64,000 bases of DNA from NCBI GenBank assembly GCA_964457925.1, contig CAYWGH010000007.1, forward strand, positions 145,759 to 209,758, in the 5' to 3' direction. The DNA is from Coneutiohabitans sp964457925 (GTDB taxonomy: Bacteria; Zhuqueibacterota; Zhuqueibacteria; Zhuqueibacterales; Zhuqueibacteraceae). A program made the position numbers and the translations under genes. Positions within the stretch are counted from its first letter, which is position 1. Every line of letters begins with the position of its first letter. The notes beneath the pieces were generated by a model. That model worked only from the letters and a program-made list of their open reading frames with translations. It had not been told where the DNA came from and did not search any database. Below are positions 1-9,170 of this stretch, in pieces.

Positions 1-1163
1 TTTCCGCCTTGATTCACGCGGCCACGATGGTCACCGCCGGCGTCTACATGGTGGCGCGTTGCAGCGTGCTGTTCATGCAGTCGGCGCTGGCGCTCGAGGT
101 CGTCGCGATCGTTGGCCTCGCCACCGCGGCGTTTGCCGGAACCATGGCGCTCACGGCCACGGACATCAAAAAAGTGCTGGCCTATTCCACCGTCAGCCAG
201 CTCGGCTACATGTTTCTTGCGTGCGGCGTGGGCGCATTCGCCGCGGGCATTTTTCATCTTGTCACGCACGCATTTTTCAAGGCCCTGCTTTTCCTGGGCG
301 CCGGCAGCGTGATGCACGGCCTGGGCGGCGAAACCAACATCATGAAGATGGGCGATCTCAAGAAGCATATGCCTGTCACCCACGTGACTTTTCTCATCGC
401 GGGGCTGGCGATCGCCGGCATTCCCGGTTTCTCCGGTTTCTTTTCCAAAGATGAAATTTTATGGAAGACGTTCAGCAGCCCGCACGGCTCCGTGGTGTTT
501 TACGTCGTTGCCCTGGCAACCGCCGGCCTTACCGCATTCTACATGTTTCGCATGATCTTTTTGACGTTTTACGGCAGCTCGCGTGTCGCGCCGGAAGTCA
601 TGAATCACATCCATGAATCCCCCAAAGTGATGACGGTGCCGTTGATGATCCTGGCAGTGCTCTCGATCGCCGGCGGCTATATCGGCATTCCGCACGTTTT
701 CAATCAAATTGAGCATTTTCTCGATCCGGTGTTTGCGCGGCATCGCGCCCCGGAAGCGCATGCGGCCGGCAGTCTGTCGCTGGAGCTGATGTTAATGGCG
801 CTTTCGGTGGCGGTTGCGCTCGCGGGCATTTTCCTGGCGCGGCGCCTGTATCTGCAAAAACCGGGGCTGGCCGATCGCGTGAGTGAGCGCTTTCGCGCGC
901 TTTATCAGTTGCTCGCGCACAAGTATTATGTGGATGAAATCTATGACGCCCTGTTCGTGCGGCCGATTCATCGCCTCTCGGAATCCTTTCTGTGGAAAGT
1001 TTTTGATGTGAAGGGCATCGACGGCTTTGTGAATTTTGTGCCGAAAATTTTTGATTCCGCGGCGGGGGGGGTGCGGCGCTGGCAAACCGGCATCGTGCAA
1101 AACTACGCCGTCTCCATCATGCTGGGTTTGATTTTGGTGCTGGGATATTTGTTGATGAAGTAG
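1..1163 (+). CDS. nuoL: NADH-quinone oxidoreductase subunit L, C-terminal part
   Basis: Membrane subunit of respiratory complex I and one of the antiporter-like proton channels. The reading frame is open from the left edge (Ser-Ala-Leu-Ile-His-Ala-Ala-Thr from base 3), so the gene starts outside the window. The TTG at base 9 is an internal leucine, not a start. The visible part has the antiporter signature around HAATMVTAGVYMV, several hydrophobic helices, and near the C-terminus the amphipathic stretch and last transmembrane helix typical of NuoL. About 386 residues are visible, roughly the C-terminal 60 percent of the family length. It is followed in the same direction by nuoM and nuoN, the usual end of a nuo operon. 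Confidence 0.96.
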   Translation, partial: SALIHAATMVTAGVYMVARCSVLFMQSALALEVVAIVGLATAAFAGTMALTATDIKKVLAYSTVSQLGYMFLACGVGAFAAGIFHLVTHAFFKALLFLGAGSVMHGLGGETNIMKMGDLKKHMPVTHVTFLIAGLAIAGIPGFSGFFSKDEILWKTFSSPHGSVVFYVVALATAGLTAFYMFRMIFLTFYGSSRVAPEVMNHIHESPKVMTVPLMILAVLSIAGGYIGIPHVFNQIEHFLDPVFARHRAPEAHAAGSLSLELMLMALSVAVALAGIFLARRLYLQKPGLADRVSERFRALYQLLAHKYYVDEIYDALFVRPIHRLSESFLWKVFDVKGIDGFVNFVPKIFDSAAGGVRRWQTGIVQNYAVSIMLGLILVLGYLLMK

Positions 1164-1257
1164 CCGCCCTCTGCGCCTGCGGCAGACAGAGTCTAACCAT
1201 TCGATAGTTTAATTGTAGACGCCCGGCAAGGGCGATGCGACCAACATAAATTTTCTC

Positions 1258-2829
1258 ATGTTCGAAAGCCTGCCGATTCTCTCACTCCTGATCTTCACGC
1301 CGCTCGCCGGCGCGCTGATCGTCAGTTTGATTCCCAAACAAAACACCGGGCTGATGCGCGGCGTTACCCTGGGCGTAACGCTTTTGGTATTTGTTATGAG
1401 CCTGCCCTTGTTCTTCAACTTCGACAATGCCCGCATTGCCTTTCAATTCGAAGAACGCCTGGAATGGATTCCGGCGATGCGCGCCACCTATCACGTCGGC
1501 GTTGACGGCATCAGCCTGCTGATGGTGATGCTCACCACCTTTCTCTCGCCGCTGGTGATTCTGTCCTCATGGAACGAGATTAAAACCGGGGTCAAAGGTT
1601 ATCTTGCTTCCATGTTGATGCTCGAATCCGGTATGGTGGGCGTCTTCGTGGCGCTGGACTTGCTGCTGTTCTATGTGTTCTGGGAAGTGATGCTGATTCC
1701 GATGTATTTTATCATTGGCGTGTGGGGCGGAAAGCGCAAGGTCTACGCGGCGGTAAAATTCTTCATCTACACCATGATCGGCAGCTTGTTGATGCTGGTG
1801 GCCATTTTGTTTATCTATTTTTATTATGGCAAAGTGACCGGCACGCTCACTTTCGACTTCGTGCAAATTCGTGAACTGCTCTTCCCGGAGCATTATCAAT
1901 TCTGGCTCTTTCTCGCGTTCGGGCTTTCGTTTGCCATCAAAGTGCCGATGTTCCCGTTTCACACCTGGCTGCCGGATGCCCACGTGGAAGCGCCCACGGC
2001 CGGCTCGGTGATTCTGGCCGGCGTCCTGCTGAAAATGGGAACCTACGGTTTTCTGCGCTTTTGCTTGCCGCTTTTTCCAAATGCCACGCTGCTGTTTACG
2101 CCGTTAATCTCTGTGCTCGCGATCATCGGCATCATTTACGGCGCGTGGGTCGCGATGGTGCAGCCCGATATCAAGAAGCTGGTCGCTTATTCCTCCGTGA
2201 GCCATCTCGGTTTCGTCATGCTCGGCATTTTCACCCTCACGCCACAAGGCTTGCAGGGCGGACTCATTCAAATGGTGAATCACGGGTTGTCCACCGGCGC
2301 GCTGTTCTTGATCGTCGGCATGATTTACGAGCGCCGTCACACGCGTGCGATTTCCGATTTCGGCGGACTCGCGCGCCAGATTCCGGTTTTTACCACCTTC
2401 TTCATGATTGCAACGTTGGCGTCGATCGGCCTGCCGGGCTTGAACGGTTTCATCGGCGAGTTTTTGGTTTTGCTCGGCGCCTTTGCCACGAATAAAATTT
2501 ATGCCGCGCTTGCCGCTACCGGGGTGATCTTCGCCGCGGTTTACATGCTGTGGATGTTCCAGCGCGTGATGTTCGGCAAGCTCGACAAAGAAGAAAACAA
2601 ACACCTCGTCGATCTCTCCAAACGGGAGATTGCCGTGCTGGTGCCGGTCACCGTCATGATGCTGCTCATCGGCGTTTGGGCGCAACCGTTCCTGGCCAAG
2701 ATGGAAACCTCGGTCGACGTGCTCATTCGAACCGTTAATTATCGCGCTGCGAAAGTAAACGATGCGCCCGGCCTGGCGCCGCTGGATTTTGCCATGGACC
2801 GGCAACCTCCGGCGGCGGCGCACGAATGA
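1258..2829 (+). CDS. nuoM: NADH-quinone oxidoreductase subunit M
   Basis: Antiporter-like proton-translocating subunit of complex I, 523 residues, the normal length. Recognisable features are the early membrane glutamate region (LLFYVFWEVMLIPMYFIIG), the conserved lysine-rich helix around AIKVPMFPFHTWLPDAH, and the KKLVAYSSVSHLGF segment. The first ATG after the nuoL gap is used. No strong Shine-Dalgarno is visible, so the start is likely rather than certain. It lies 94 bases after nuoL and 32 bases before nuoN, consistent with one transcript. Confidence 0.97.
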   Translation: MFESLPILSLLIFTPLAGALIVSLIPKQNTGLMRGVTLGVTLLVFVMSLPLFFNFDNARIAFQFEERLEWIPAMRATYHVGVDGISLLMVMLTTFLSPLVILSSWNEIKTGVKGYLASMLMLESGMVGVFVALDLLLFYVFWEVMLIPMYFIIGVWGGKRKVYAAVKFFIYTMIGSLLMLVAILFIYFYYGKVTGTLTFDFVQIRELLFPEHYQFWLFLAFGLSFAIKVPMFPFHTWLPDAHVEAPTAGSVILAGVLLKMGTYGFLRFCLPLFPNATLLFTPLISVLAIIGIIYGAWVAMVQPDIKKLVAYSSVSHLGFVMLGIFTLTPQGLQGGLIQMVNHGLSTGALFLIVGMIYERRHTRAISDFGGLARQIPVFTTFFMIATLASIGLPGLNGFIGEFLVLLGAFATNKIYAALAATGVIFAAVYMLWMFQRVMFGKLDKEENKHLVDLSKREIAVLVPVTVMMLLIGVWAQPFLAKMETSVDVLIRTVNYRAAKVNDAPGLAPLDFAMDRQPPAAAHE

Positions 2830-2861
2830 CTTGGTGTGATTCATAACATGGCGTTGATACG

Positions 2862-4325
2862 ATGAACGATTCGCTGACCATATCCCAAATTATTTTCAAT
2901 CTCGCGCCCATACTCAGCTTGACCGCGACCGGATTTATTGTGCTGATTCTCGGCATGTTGTTTCCGCGCATGTATCGCGAAACGCTGGCCGCGGTGGTGC
3001 TGTTTGGCTTCGGCCTGGCCGTTTTTTACGCGCTGCAAAACTGGAGTGAATCCGTCAGCCTGTTTCACGGCATGATCAGCGTCGACAAGTTTTCCAGCGG
3101 GTTCATCTGCTTGTTTGTCATTGCCGCCAGCCTGACGCTGTTGCTCTCAATCAATGCGCTGGAGAACACCTCGACGCTGGCCAGCGAGTTTTTTGCGCTC
3201 ATCATTTTTGCAACCGTGGGCATGGCGTTGATGGCGGCCAGCGGGCATTTACTCACACTTTTTCTCGGCCTGGAAACGCTCTCCATTTCGCTTTATGTTC
3301 TGGCGGGTTTCCGCCGCACCGATAAAAAAAGCATCGAAGCCTCCTTCAAATACTTCTTGTTGGGCGCCTTTGCCAGCGGTTTTCTATTGTACGGCATTGC
3401 TCTGGTTTATGGCAGTGTCGGCAGCGCCAGCTTGCACACGCTGGCGGAAGCCGTTAAAACACGCAACCTGCTCGAAACACCCCTGCTCATCACCGGCCTG
3501 GCGTTGATGGTGGCCGGTTTCGGCTTCAAGATTGCGCTGGCGCCGTTTCACACATGGGCGCCGGATGTTTATCAGGGCGCGCCCACACCGGTCTCGGCCT
3601 TCATGGCCACCGGCTCGAAAGCCGCGGCGTTTGCAGCATTGCTGCGCGTCGTGATTTCTTCCGGCATGATGAGTCAGGTGAGCTGGCAGCACATTTTCTG
3701 GATCGTCGCCGTCGCCACCATGACGGTCGGCAACCTTGTTGCTTTGCGCCAGGAAAATATCAAACGCATGCTGGCCTATTCTTCGATTGCGCACGCGGGT
3801 TACATCTTGATCGGCGTGCTGGCCAACAATGAACTGGGCAGTTCGGCGGTGCTGTACTACTTGTTGAGCTATACTTTCATGAACATCGGCGCGTTCGGCG
3901 TGGTCGCGTTTCTCTCCAAGACCGAGCATGAGTTGGTGAACATCAGCGATTATCGTGGCCTGGCATTTTACCGCCCCTTTGCCGCGGTGGCCATGGCGAT
4001 TTTCATGTTCTCGCTCGCCGGCATTCCGATTACCGCCGGCTTCATGAGCAAGTTTTATGTCTTCTCGGCCGCGATGCAATCGGGATATATCTGGCTGGTG
4101 ATTCTCGGCGTAATCAATTCGATGATCAGCCTGTATTATTATCTTGGCGTCGTGGTAGTAATGTTTATGCAAAGGTCCGAAGCCGCCGGGGAAGAGTTGG
4201 CGCTCGAGCGGCTGCCGGCCGTGGGCTTGGCTTTGATTATTGCAATTTTCGGCACGATACAACTCGGCGTGGCGCCGGCGCGCTGGATGGAAGCTTTTCA
4301 AGATTTGGCGCGTTCGGTGATGTGA
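2862..4325 (+). CDS. nuoN: NADH-quinone oxidoreductase subunit N
   Basis: Third antiporter-like subunit of complex I, 487 residues, near the usual NuoN length. The protein is a continuous series of hydrophobic helices with the family motifs GLETLSISLYVLAGF, KIALAPFHTWAPDVYQGAP and NIKRMLAYSSIAHAGY. It closes the L-M-N run and is followed within 30 bases by a perfect-stem terminator, so it is most likely the last gene of the nuo operon. Confidence 0.97.
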   Translation: MNDSLTISQIIFNLAPILSLTATGFIVLILGMLFPRMYRETLAAVVLFGFGLAVFYALQNWSESVSLFHGMISVDKFSSGFICLFVIAASLTLLLSINALENTSTLASEFFALIIFATVGMALMAASGHLLTLFLGLETLSISLYVLAGFRRTDKKSIEASFKYFLLGAFASGFLLYGIALVYGSVGSASLHTLAEAVKTRNLLETPLLITGLALMVAGFGFKIALAPFHTWAPDVYQGAPTPVSAFMATGSKAAAFAALLRVVISSGMMSQVSWQHIFWIVAVATMTVGNLVALRQENIKRMLAYSSIAHAGYILIGVLANNELGSSAVLYYLLSYTFMNIGAFGVVAFLSKTEHELVNISDYRGLAFYRPFAAVAMAIFMFSLAGIPITAGFMSKFYVFSAAMQSGYIWLVILGVINSMISLYYYLGVVVVMFMQRSEAAGEELALERLPAVGLALIIAIFGTIQLGVAPARWMEAFQDLARSVM

Positions 4326-4352
4326 GCCGGCTATTCGCATTGAGGCGGGAGT

Positions 4353-4386
4353 AAAGGAGAAAGTGAAGCCGGCTTTCTCCTTTTTT
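4353..4386 (+). terminator. Rho-independent terminator of the nuo operon
   Basis: A perfect 11-bp stem AAAGGAGAAAG (4353-4363) and CTTTCTCCTTT (4373-4383) surrounds a 9-base loop and runs into a T tract, 28 bases after the nuoN stop codon. Confidence 0.9.
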
Positions 4387-4426
4387 ATTTGAATGGCTGT
4401 TTCGAATATCGCCTTTTCGTCTCTCC

Positions 4427-5329
4427 GTGGCAAGCAACATCTTCAAAGCTTGGCAAGACTTGGCCGCCGATAACCGTTCCGGCGCTGCTGAAATTTATGC
4501 GTGTGCCGTGCAAACGCTGCGCGACCATTTCGCGGGTTTGGCCGGGGGCCTCGAGGCGCTGCGCGATTGGCCGCATTGGCTGCGCGGCTTGCTGCAAGCG
4601 CAAAGCATGATGGCGCCGCTGTATAATCTCTGCAATCGCCTGGCGTTGGTGCTGGAAAACGGCGAGCATGCACAACCCAGAAGCGTGATTCTCAAAATTC
4701 TCGATGACGAGTTGGCGCATGCCCCCTCCCGGGATAGCCTGATGGCGCAGCATGCCGGCCAGGCGCTTGCCTCCTGGCGGCGCGTGATGACGCATAGCTA
4801 CAGCAGCACTGTCGCGGCCGCGTTGCAACATGCGCAAATGGCGAATGCGTCGCTGGAAGTTTTTGTCAGCGAAGCGCGCCCCATGAACGAAGGCCGGCGC
4901 ATGGCAGAGCGGCTGGCAAAGGCCGGCATCAATGTTCACTTTTTTGTTGATGATGCGCGCGGCCATTTTGTCTCAACGGTTGACGGCGTTCTGCTGGGCG
5001 CGGATCGTATTTCAGAGAGGGCTTTTGTGAATAAAATCGGCTCTCTCGGCCTGGTAAGTTTGGCGAGGCAGAACAGGAAACCAGTTTTCATCGTTTCTCA
5101 AACGAACAAATTTTGGCCGTCAGGCATGTTGATGGCAGGGGAAGCCGCGCACGCCGCAGATGAAGTCTGGCCGGAGGCCCCGGCAAACATCTCGCTGCAT
5201 AATTTTTATTTTGAAGAAATCCCGCTGGCGCCGGTGATCGGCGTATTGACAGAAAACGGCCTCATGACGCCTGTTGCGATCGCGGCATACTTCAAAGGGC
5301 TTGTTCTGGCAAAATTCTGGACGCAGTGA
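4427..5329 (+). CDS. eIF2B alpha/beta/delta-like (MtnA-superfamily) protein
   Basis: 300 residues starting at GTG. The only nearby ATG (4393) is in another frame and runs into a stop after about 27 codons. The C-terminal half carries the eIF2B/methylthioribose-1-phosphate isomerase fold signatures: VFVSEARPMNEGRRMA, the substrate-site segment GVLLGADRISERAFVNKIGS, and KPVFIVSQTNKFWP. The Asp of GADRI, catalytic in the isomerases, is present. The position of the MtnA catalytic cysteine falls in an STVAAAL-type stretch without cysteine, so an isomerase role is doubtful. Members of this branch are often annotated as sugar-phosphate isomerases or initiation-factor-2B-like proteins; the substrate cannot be read from the sequence. 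It appears to be a single-gene unit after the nuo terminator. Confidence 0.75.
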   Translation: MASNIFKAWQDLAADNRSGAAEIYACAVQTLRDHFAGLAGGLEALRDWPHWLRGLLQAQSMMAPLYNLCNRLALVLENGEHAQPRSVILKILDDELAHAPSRDSLMAQHAGQALASWRRVMTHSYSSTVAAALQHAQMANASLEVFVSEARPMNEGRRMAERLAKAGINVHFFVDDARGHFVSTVDGVLLGADRISERAFVNKIGSLGLVSLARQNRKPVFIVSQTNKFWPSGMLMAGEAAHAADEVWPEAPANISLHNFYFEEIPLAPVIGVLTENGLMTPVAIAAYFKGLVLAKFWTQ

Positions 5330-5567
5330 CCATGATTTGCTGCGACAAATTTTCAGACGCGCTGAAGGTTTAAGCGCTGCAAAGAGCAACGCGGAATAGG
5401 CAAAACCCGTTGGCCGCCTTTATCAATTGGGTAAGATTCTCATTCAACATTCTGGTTCTCTGCGAAATCCATTTCTCGCACGCGAGGAGAAACGCGACAT
5501 ACGATTTCCCCGCAACAATTGATTAGTCAACAGCACGTACATCTTACGCAACCACAACGGAGGAACG

Positions 5568-7100
5568 ATGGAAATCACAATCAAAGCCGGTCATCCCGAC
5601 GCAATCCCCTGCGCCGCTCTGCTTCTGCTCATCCCGCCGCCGAACTCAAAACCGGAGTTGCAAATTTTCAACTTCGCCGGAAAATCAAAACATCTACCCG
5701 CCATCAAAAAATTGCACCGACTTGGCGATGTTCACGGCAACGCCGATGAAATTGTCTGGATTCATCCCGATGAGGCCCCCGCACAACGCGTTTTGCTTGC
5801 CGGTTTGGGCCGCTGGGAAGGCGAACGCGAAAAACCGACTGACGGGCCACACGTGCAGCGTGTCATTGCTCATGCTGTGGCTGCCGCGCGCAAGCTCGGC
5901 CTGCAAGATATTTGTGTGCCGCTGGGCGGCGCGCTTGCCGATCAATTCGGAGAACGCGGCGCAGCGCGCTTGCTCGCCGAGGCGGCGCTGCTGGCGAATT
6001 ATCAATTCGTCAAATATAAATCAAAAGCTGATCCCCATCATCAGCCATTGCAACGCTTGATTATTGCCGTGGAGAATTCGCGGCAGCAGGCGGAAACGGC
6101 CGCGGGAGTTGAACAAGGCCGGACGATCGCAACGTGGACGTGTTGCGCCAGAGATTTGCAGAATATGCCTTCGAATGATCTCACGCCTGAGTTGTTTGCA
6201 CAAATGGCGCAAATGAAAGCCGCCGAAGCCGGAATCTCTTGCCGCGTATTTGATGAAAACATGATCCGCGAGTTGCGCATGGGCGCGCTGTTGGCAGTAG
6301 CGCAGGGCAGCAACAATCCGCCGCGCTTCGTGGTGCTCGAAAATCACCGCCCCGATTCCGCGGATACGATCGTTCTGATCGGCAAAGGCGTAACATTTGA
6401 CAGCGGCGGCCTGTCGATCAAATCGTCGGAGGCCATGGAGACAATGAAATTCGACATGTCCGGCGCGGCGGCAGCGCTGTCCGCGATCTGTTGTCTGGCG
6501 CAACTGCGCACGCCGCTCCATCTCGTTTGCCTGCTTCCGCTCGTCGAGAATATGCCCAGCGGCCAGGCCTTGCGGCCCGGCGACATTGTGCGCGCCTCGA
6601 ATGGCAAATCCATTGAAGTCGTCGATACCGACGCTGAGGGCCGGTTGATTTTGGCGGATGCGTTGGCGTATGCAAGCCGATTTTCTCCCAAGGCTGTTAT
6701 CGATCTTGCCACCTTAACCGGATCCGTATTTTATGCGCTTGGGGAAGCTGCTGCTGGATTGTTCTCAAATGATTCTGATTTGAGTGATCGCATCAAACAA
6801 GCAGCGCAGGCAAGCGGCGAACGGGTGTGGGAATTGCCGCTCTTCCCGGAATTCACGAAAAATCTCGACAGCGACATTGCTGATGTGCGCAACATCTCCG
6901 CCAAGAAGGTCGGCGCCGGCGCCAGCCACGGTGCGGCATTTCTGGCTGCCTTTGTCAATGGGTACAAATGGGCGCATCTCGATATCGCGGCCGTCGCATT
7001 CCCGCAGGAAACCACGCCGCTTTCCCCCACCAAAGGAACCGGCTGGGGCGTGCGCTTGCTCGCGCAGCTTTGTCAGGATTGGGCGACGCACCAGGAATAA
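5568..7100 (+). CDS. pepA: Leucyl aminopeptidase, peptidase family M17
   Basis: Cytosolic two-metal aminopeptidase that removes N-terminal residues from peptides, 510 residues. The C-terminal catalytic domain shows GKGVTFDSGGLSIK (metal-binding lysine and aspartate), the segment around MKFDMSGAAA, and the family signature DTDAEGRLILADAL. The N-terminal domain (about residues 1-170) is divergent, as usual for M17. ATG at 5568 follows a good ribosome site (CGGAGG). The gene stands alone: 238 bases separate it from the eIF2B-like gene, and a hairpin follows 55 bases after the stop. Confidence 0.93.
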   Translation: MEITIKAGHPDAIPCAALLLLIPPPNSKPELQIFNFAGKSKHLPAIKKLHRLGDVHGNADEIVWIHPDEAPAQRVLLAGLGRWEGEREKPTDGPHVQRVIAHAVAAARKLGLQDICVPLGGALADQFGERGAARLLAEAALLANYQFVKYKSKADPHHQPLQRLIIAVENSRQQAETAAGVEQGRTIATWTCCARDLQNMPSNDLTPELFAQMAQMKAAEAGISCRVFDENMIRELRMGALLAVAQGSNNPPRFVVLENHRPDSADTIVLIGKGVTFDSGGLSIKSSEAMETMKFDMSGAAAALSAICCLAQLRTPLHLVCLLPLVENMPSGQALRPGDIVRASNGKSIEVVDTDAEGRLILADALAYASRFSPKAVIDLATLTGSVFYALGEAAAGLFSNDSDLSDRIKQAAQASGERVWELPLFPEFTKNLDSDIADVRNISAKKVGAGASHGAAFLAAFVNGYKWAHLDIAAVAFPQETTPLSPTKGTGWGVRLLAQLCQDWATHQE

Positions 7101-7155
7101 AACGGCATGGTTAGCCCATCAAACGTGAAATCGTCGCTTTGAAAGCAAAACTTTT

Positions 7156-7192
7156 CTGTAAGCGGATAAGTGTTTGCTTTATCCGCTTACAG
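7156..7192. repeat. Perfect 14-bp hairpin, dispersed palindrome
   Basis: CTGTAAGCGGATAA (7156-7169) is the exact reverse complement of TTATCCGCTTACAG (7179-7192), with a 9-base loop. A third ATCCGCTTAC follows at once. A degenerate relative (CTGTAAGTGGATTTCA ... TATCCGCTT) occurs near 63825, so this is a low-copy repeat and possibly also the pepA transcript terminator. Confidence 0.75.
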
Positions 7193-7451
7193 TGAAATCC
7201 GCTTACCCAATAGCTTTTTGGTTGCGGCTCGTCGCGTTGGTTTTCCATCCTCTAACTTGACTTTGAGGTAAGCGCGTCTTATACTTCTGATGAATTTTGA
7301 TCTGTGTCTGCAGTAAAGATCAGTCGTGGCTTTTTCGCGGCTGATGCCGGGCCACGACGCAGCAAAACAGTCGCAATTACCCGTTTAATCGTTGCGTTGC
7401 TTCCGAGTAAAAAAGCGTCAATCCCTTTGCATTGCCCAAAATTAAGCGAGC

Positions 7452-7486
7452 CGGGGGCATGGGTATCATGCCATGCCCCCGCATTT
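7452..7486 (+). terminator. Terminator-like hairpin in front of the sugar cassette
   Basis: An 11-bp GC-rich stem CGGGGGCATGG (7452-7462) and CCATGCCCCCG (7471-7481) is followed by CATTTTTCG. It lies only 30 bases before the start of the deacetylase gene. The 415 bases from pepA to 7515 hold no convincing gene. It could terminate leader transcription or act as an attenuator. Confidence 0.55.
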
Positions 7487-7515
7487 TTCGAGCAGTCATT
7501 GAGTGACACTAAAAC

Positions 7516-8226
7516 TTGCCCGCTTCAATCTCAAAATCTCGCATCATCTACTTCTCCATGGACACCGATTGGTGTCATGAGGAAGTCCTGCAATACGCCC
7601 TCAAGCTTTTTCGTGAAAACAATCTTCCCTGCACCGTTTTTGCAACAGGCCATTATGCCAGCCTCACGCTTCACTCCAGCGCCGAACTCGAGATCGGCCT
7701 TCATCCCAATTTTAATGAAACAACAATTGCCGGTTACGAGGGCACGCTGCGCGCCTTGCGCCAACACTATCCTCATGCCGAAGGGGTGTCCTGTCACGCC
7801 ATGACGAGCAGCACACCGCTTCTCAATCTCGTCAAGCAATATGGTTTCACTTATGATCGCAATCTTTTGTGTTATAAAATTCCAAAAATTGCGGCTTTTC
7901 GGCATTACAATGGCCTGTGGCGTCTGCCGGTTTTTTGGGAAGATGATATCTGGTTCACCGTTGAGGCCGGCGTTCCCTTTGATGAAAGCCTGCTGGCGCA
8001 TGAAGATTTTCGTTACATTTTCAACTTCCATCCCATACATCTTTATCTCAATACCGAATCAACCGCGCATTATCAAGCATTCAAACCGCTGCAACACCAG
8101 CCGGAGGCGCTGGCAAATTACGTTGGCATGGGTTATGGCGCACGCAGCTATTTTCTGGAGCTTGTCAGCCACATCAAAAAGGAGAAGATTGCCACGGGGC
8201 TCCTCAAGGATTTTGTGACACCATGA
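7516..8226 (+). CDS. Polysaccharide deacetylase-like protein, WbmS type
   Basis: 236 residues. The fold resembles carbohydrate esterase/polysaccharide deacetylase proteins of the WbmS branch found in surface-polysaccharide clusters. The N-terminus has a beta-strand ending in FSMDTDW, matching the catalytic Asp-rich motif of the superfamily, then EIGLHPNF with a candidate metal histidine and FNFHPIHLYLN with further histidines. No signal peptide is seen, so it probably acts on a cytoplasmic sugar precursor. An in-frame TAA lies two codons before the TTG at 7516; the first ATG is residue 15, inside the conserved strand, so TTG is preferred. The stop overlaps the start of the formyltransferase gene (ATGA), implying translational coupling. 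Confidence 0.7.
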   Translation: MPASISKSRIIYFSMDTDWCHEEVLQYALKLFRENNLPCTVFATGHYASLTLHSSAELEIGLHPNFNETTIAGYEGTLRALRQHYPHAEGVSCHAMTSSTPLLNLVKQYGFTYDRNLLCYKIPKIAAFRHYNGLWRLPVFWEDDIWFTVEAGVPFDESLLAHEDFRYIFNFHPIHLYLNTESTAHYQAFKPLQHQPEALANYVGMGYGARSYFLELVSHIKKEKIATGLLKDFVTP

Positions 8227-9170
8227 GCATTGTTTTCTTCGGCACAACGGATACCGGCTATCATTGCCTCGAGCAAATGCTGCTTGCCGGCTTGCCGGTT
8301 ACCGGCGTCGTGACCGGTTTGCCGGAATTCGAAATATCCTACGCCAAAGGCAGAGTCCAGAACCGGCGCCACCGCAATTTTCTTTTGTTTCAACAGCGTT
8401 TTGGCATTCCGGTTTTGACCTTTGCACGCAAGTTTGATGAAGCCATTCTGTCGACGCTTGCCAGTTGGCAGCCCCAATTGCTGGTCGTGATCGGATGGTA
8501 TCATCTCATTCCGGAGCGGGTGAGAACGCTGGCGCGGCAGGGGGCGGTGGGCATTCATTGGTCGTTGTTGCCGAAGTATCGCGGCGGCTCGCCGTTGGTG
8601 TGGGCTATCATCAATGGTGAAAGTGAAACCGGCGCATCTTTGTTTTATCTCGAGGATAAAGTTGATGCGGGTAGAATTATTGCACAAGCACCAGTAGCGA
8701 TAGGCGAGCATGAAAACGTCGCGCACTTGATTGAAAAACTCAACACGGTCTCCGGGAGAATTGTAGTGGAGCATGTGTCCGGAATTCTGCGCGGTACGGC
8801 GGCTTCGTGGCCTCAAGATGAAGCTCGCGCCACATTTTTTCGTCCGCGTTTGCCGGAAGATGGTTTAATCGATTGGCGCTGGCCGGCAAAGCGCATTTAC
8901 GATTTCATTCGCGCACAAACGTTGCCGTATCCCTGCGCCTTTTCGAATTATCGCGGGCAGCGCATTCGAATCGTGAGCGCGACAGTGCAACCGCGATCCG
9001 GCGAGCATGTGCGGGTTCGCGCGGGTGATGGCGGTTGGCTGGGTTTGGAAAATATTTTGATCGGCGATGATGAGACGATTCGTCCGGCGCTCTCGTTTTT
9101 TGGAGCGCCGGAAATCAGGTTTGACCAGCGGTTTCAAAACGAGATATTTCATGAATGTGATCAAAAATAG
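8223..9170 (+). CDS. Formyltransferase-family protein, probable sugar N-formyltransferase
   Basis: 315 residues related to methionyl-tRNA formyltransferase and ArnA/WbkC-type sugar formyltransferases. The N-terminal Rossmann half (about 1-190) carries GIHWSLLPKYRGGSP and DKVDAGRI; the C-terminal part resembles the OB-like Fmt C-domain. The catalytic histidine and the aspartate are present, but the usual asparagine two residues before the histidine is glycine. I recall this change in some sugar formyltransferases, which favours that role over initiator-tRNA formylation. It overlaps the deacetylase gene by 4 bases and the epimerase gene by 20, so these three form one translationally coupled unit. 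A role in formylating an amino sugar made by the aminotransferase downstream is inference. Confidence 0.75.
   Translation: MSIVFFGTTDTGYHCLEQMLLAGLPVTGVVTGLPEFEISYAKGRVQNRRHRNFLLFQQRFGIPVLTFARKFDEAILSTLASWQPQLLVVIGWYHLIPERVRTLARQGAVGIHWSLLPKYRGGSPLVWAIINGESETGASLFYLEDKVDAGRIIAQAPVAIGEHENVAHLIEKLNTVSGRIVVEHVSGILRGTAASWPQDEARATFFRPRLPEDGLIDWRWPAKRIYDFIRAQTLPYPCAFSNYRGQRIRIVSATVQPRSGEHVRVRAGDGGWLGLENILIGDDETIRPALSFFGAPEIRFDQRFQNEIFHECDQK

Noticed and set aside
7304..7804. Plus-strand open frame over the deacetylase start
   Set aside because: It overlaps the deacetylase gene in another frame, has no domain and unnatural composition; treated as a shadow.
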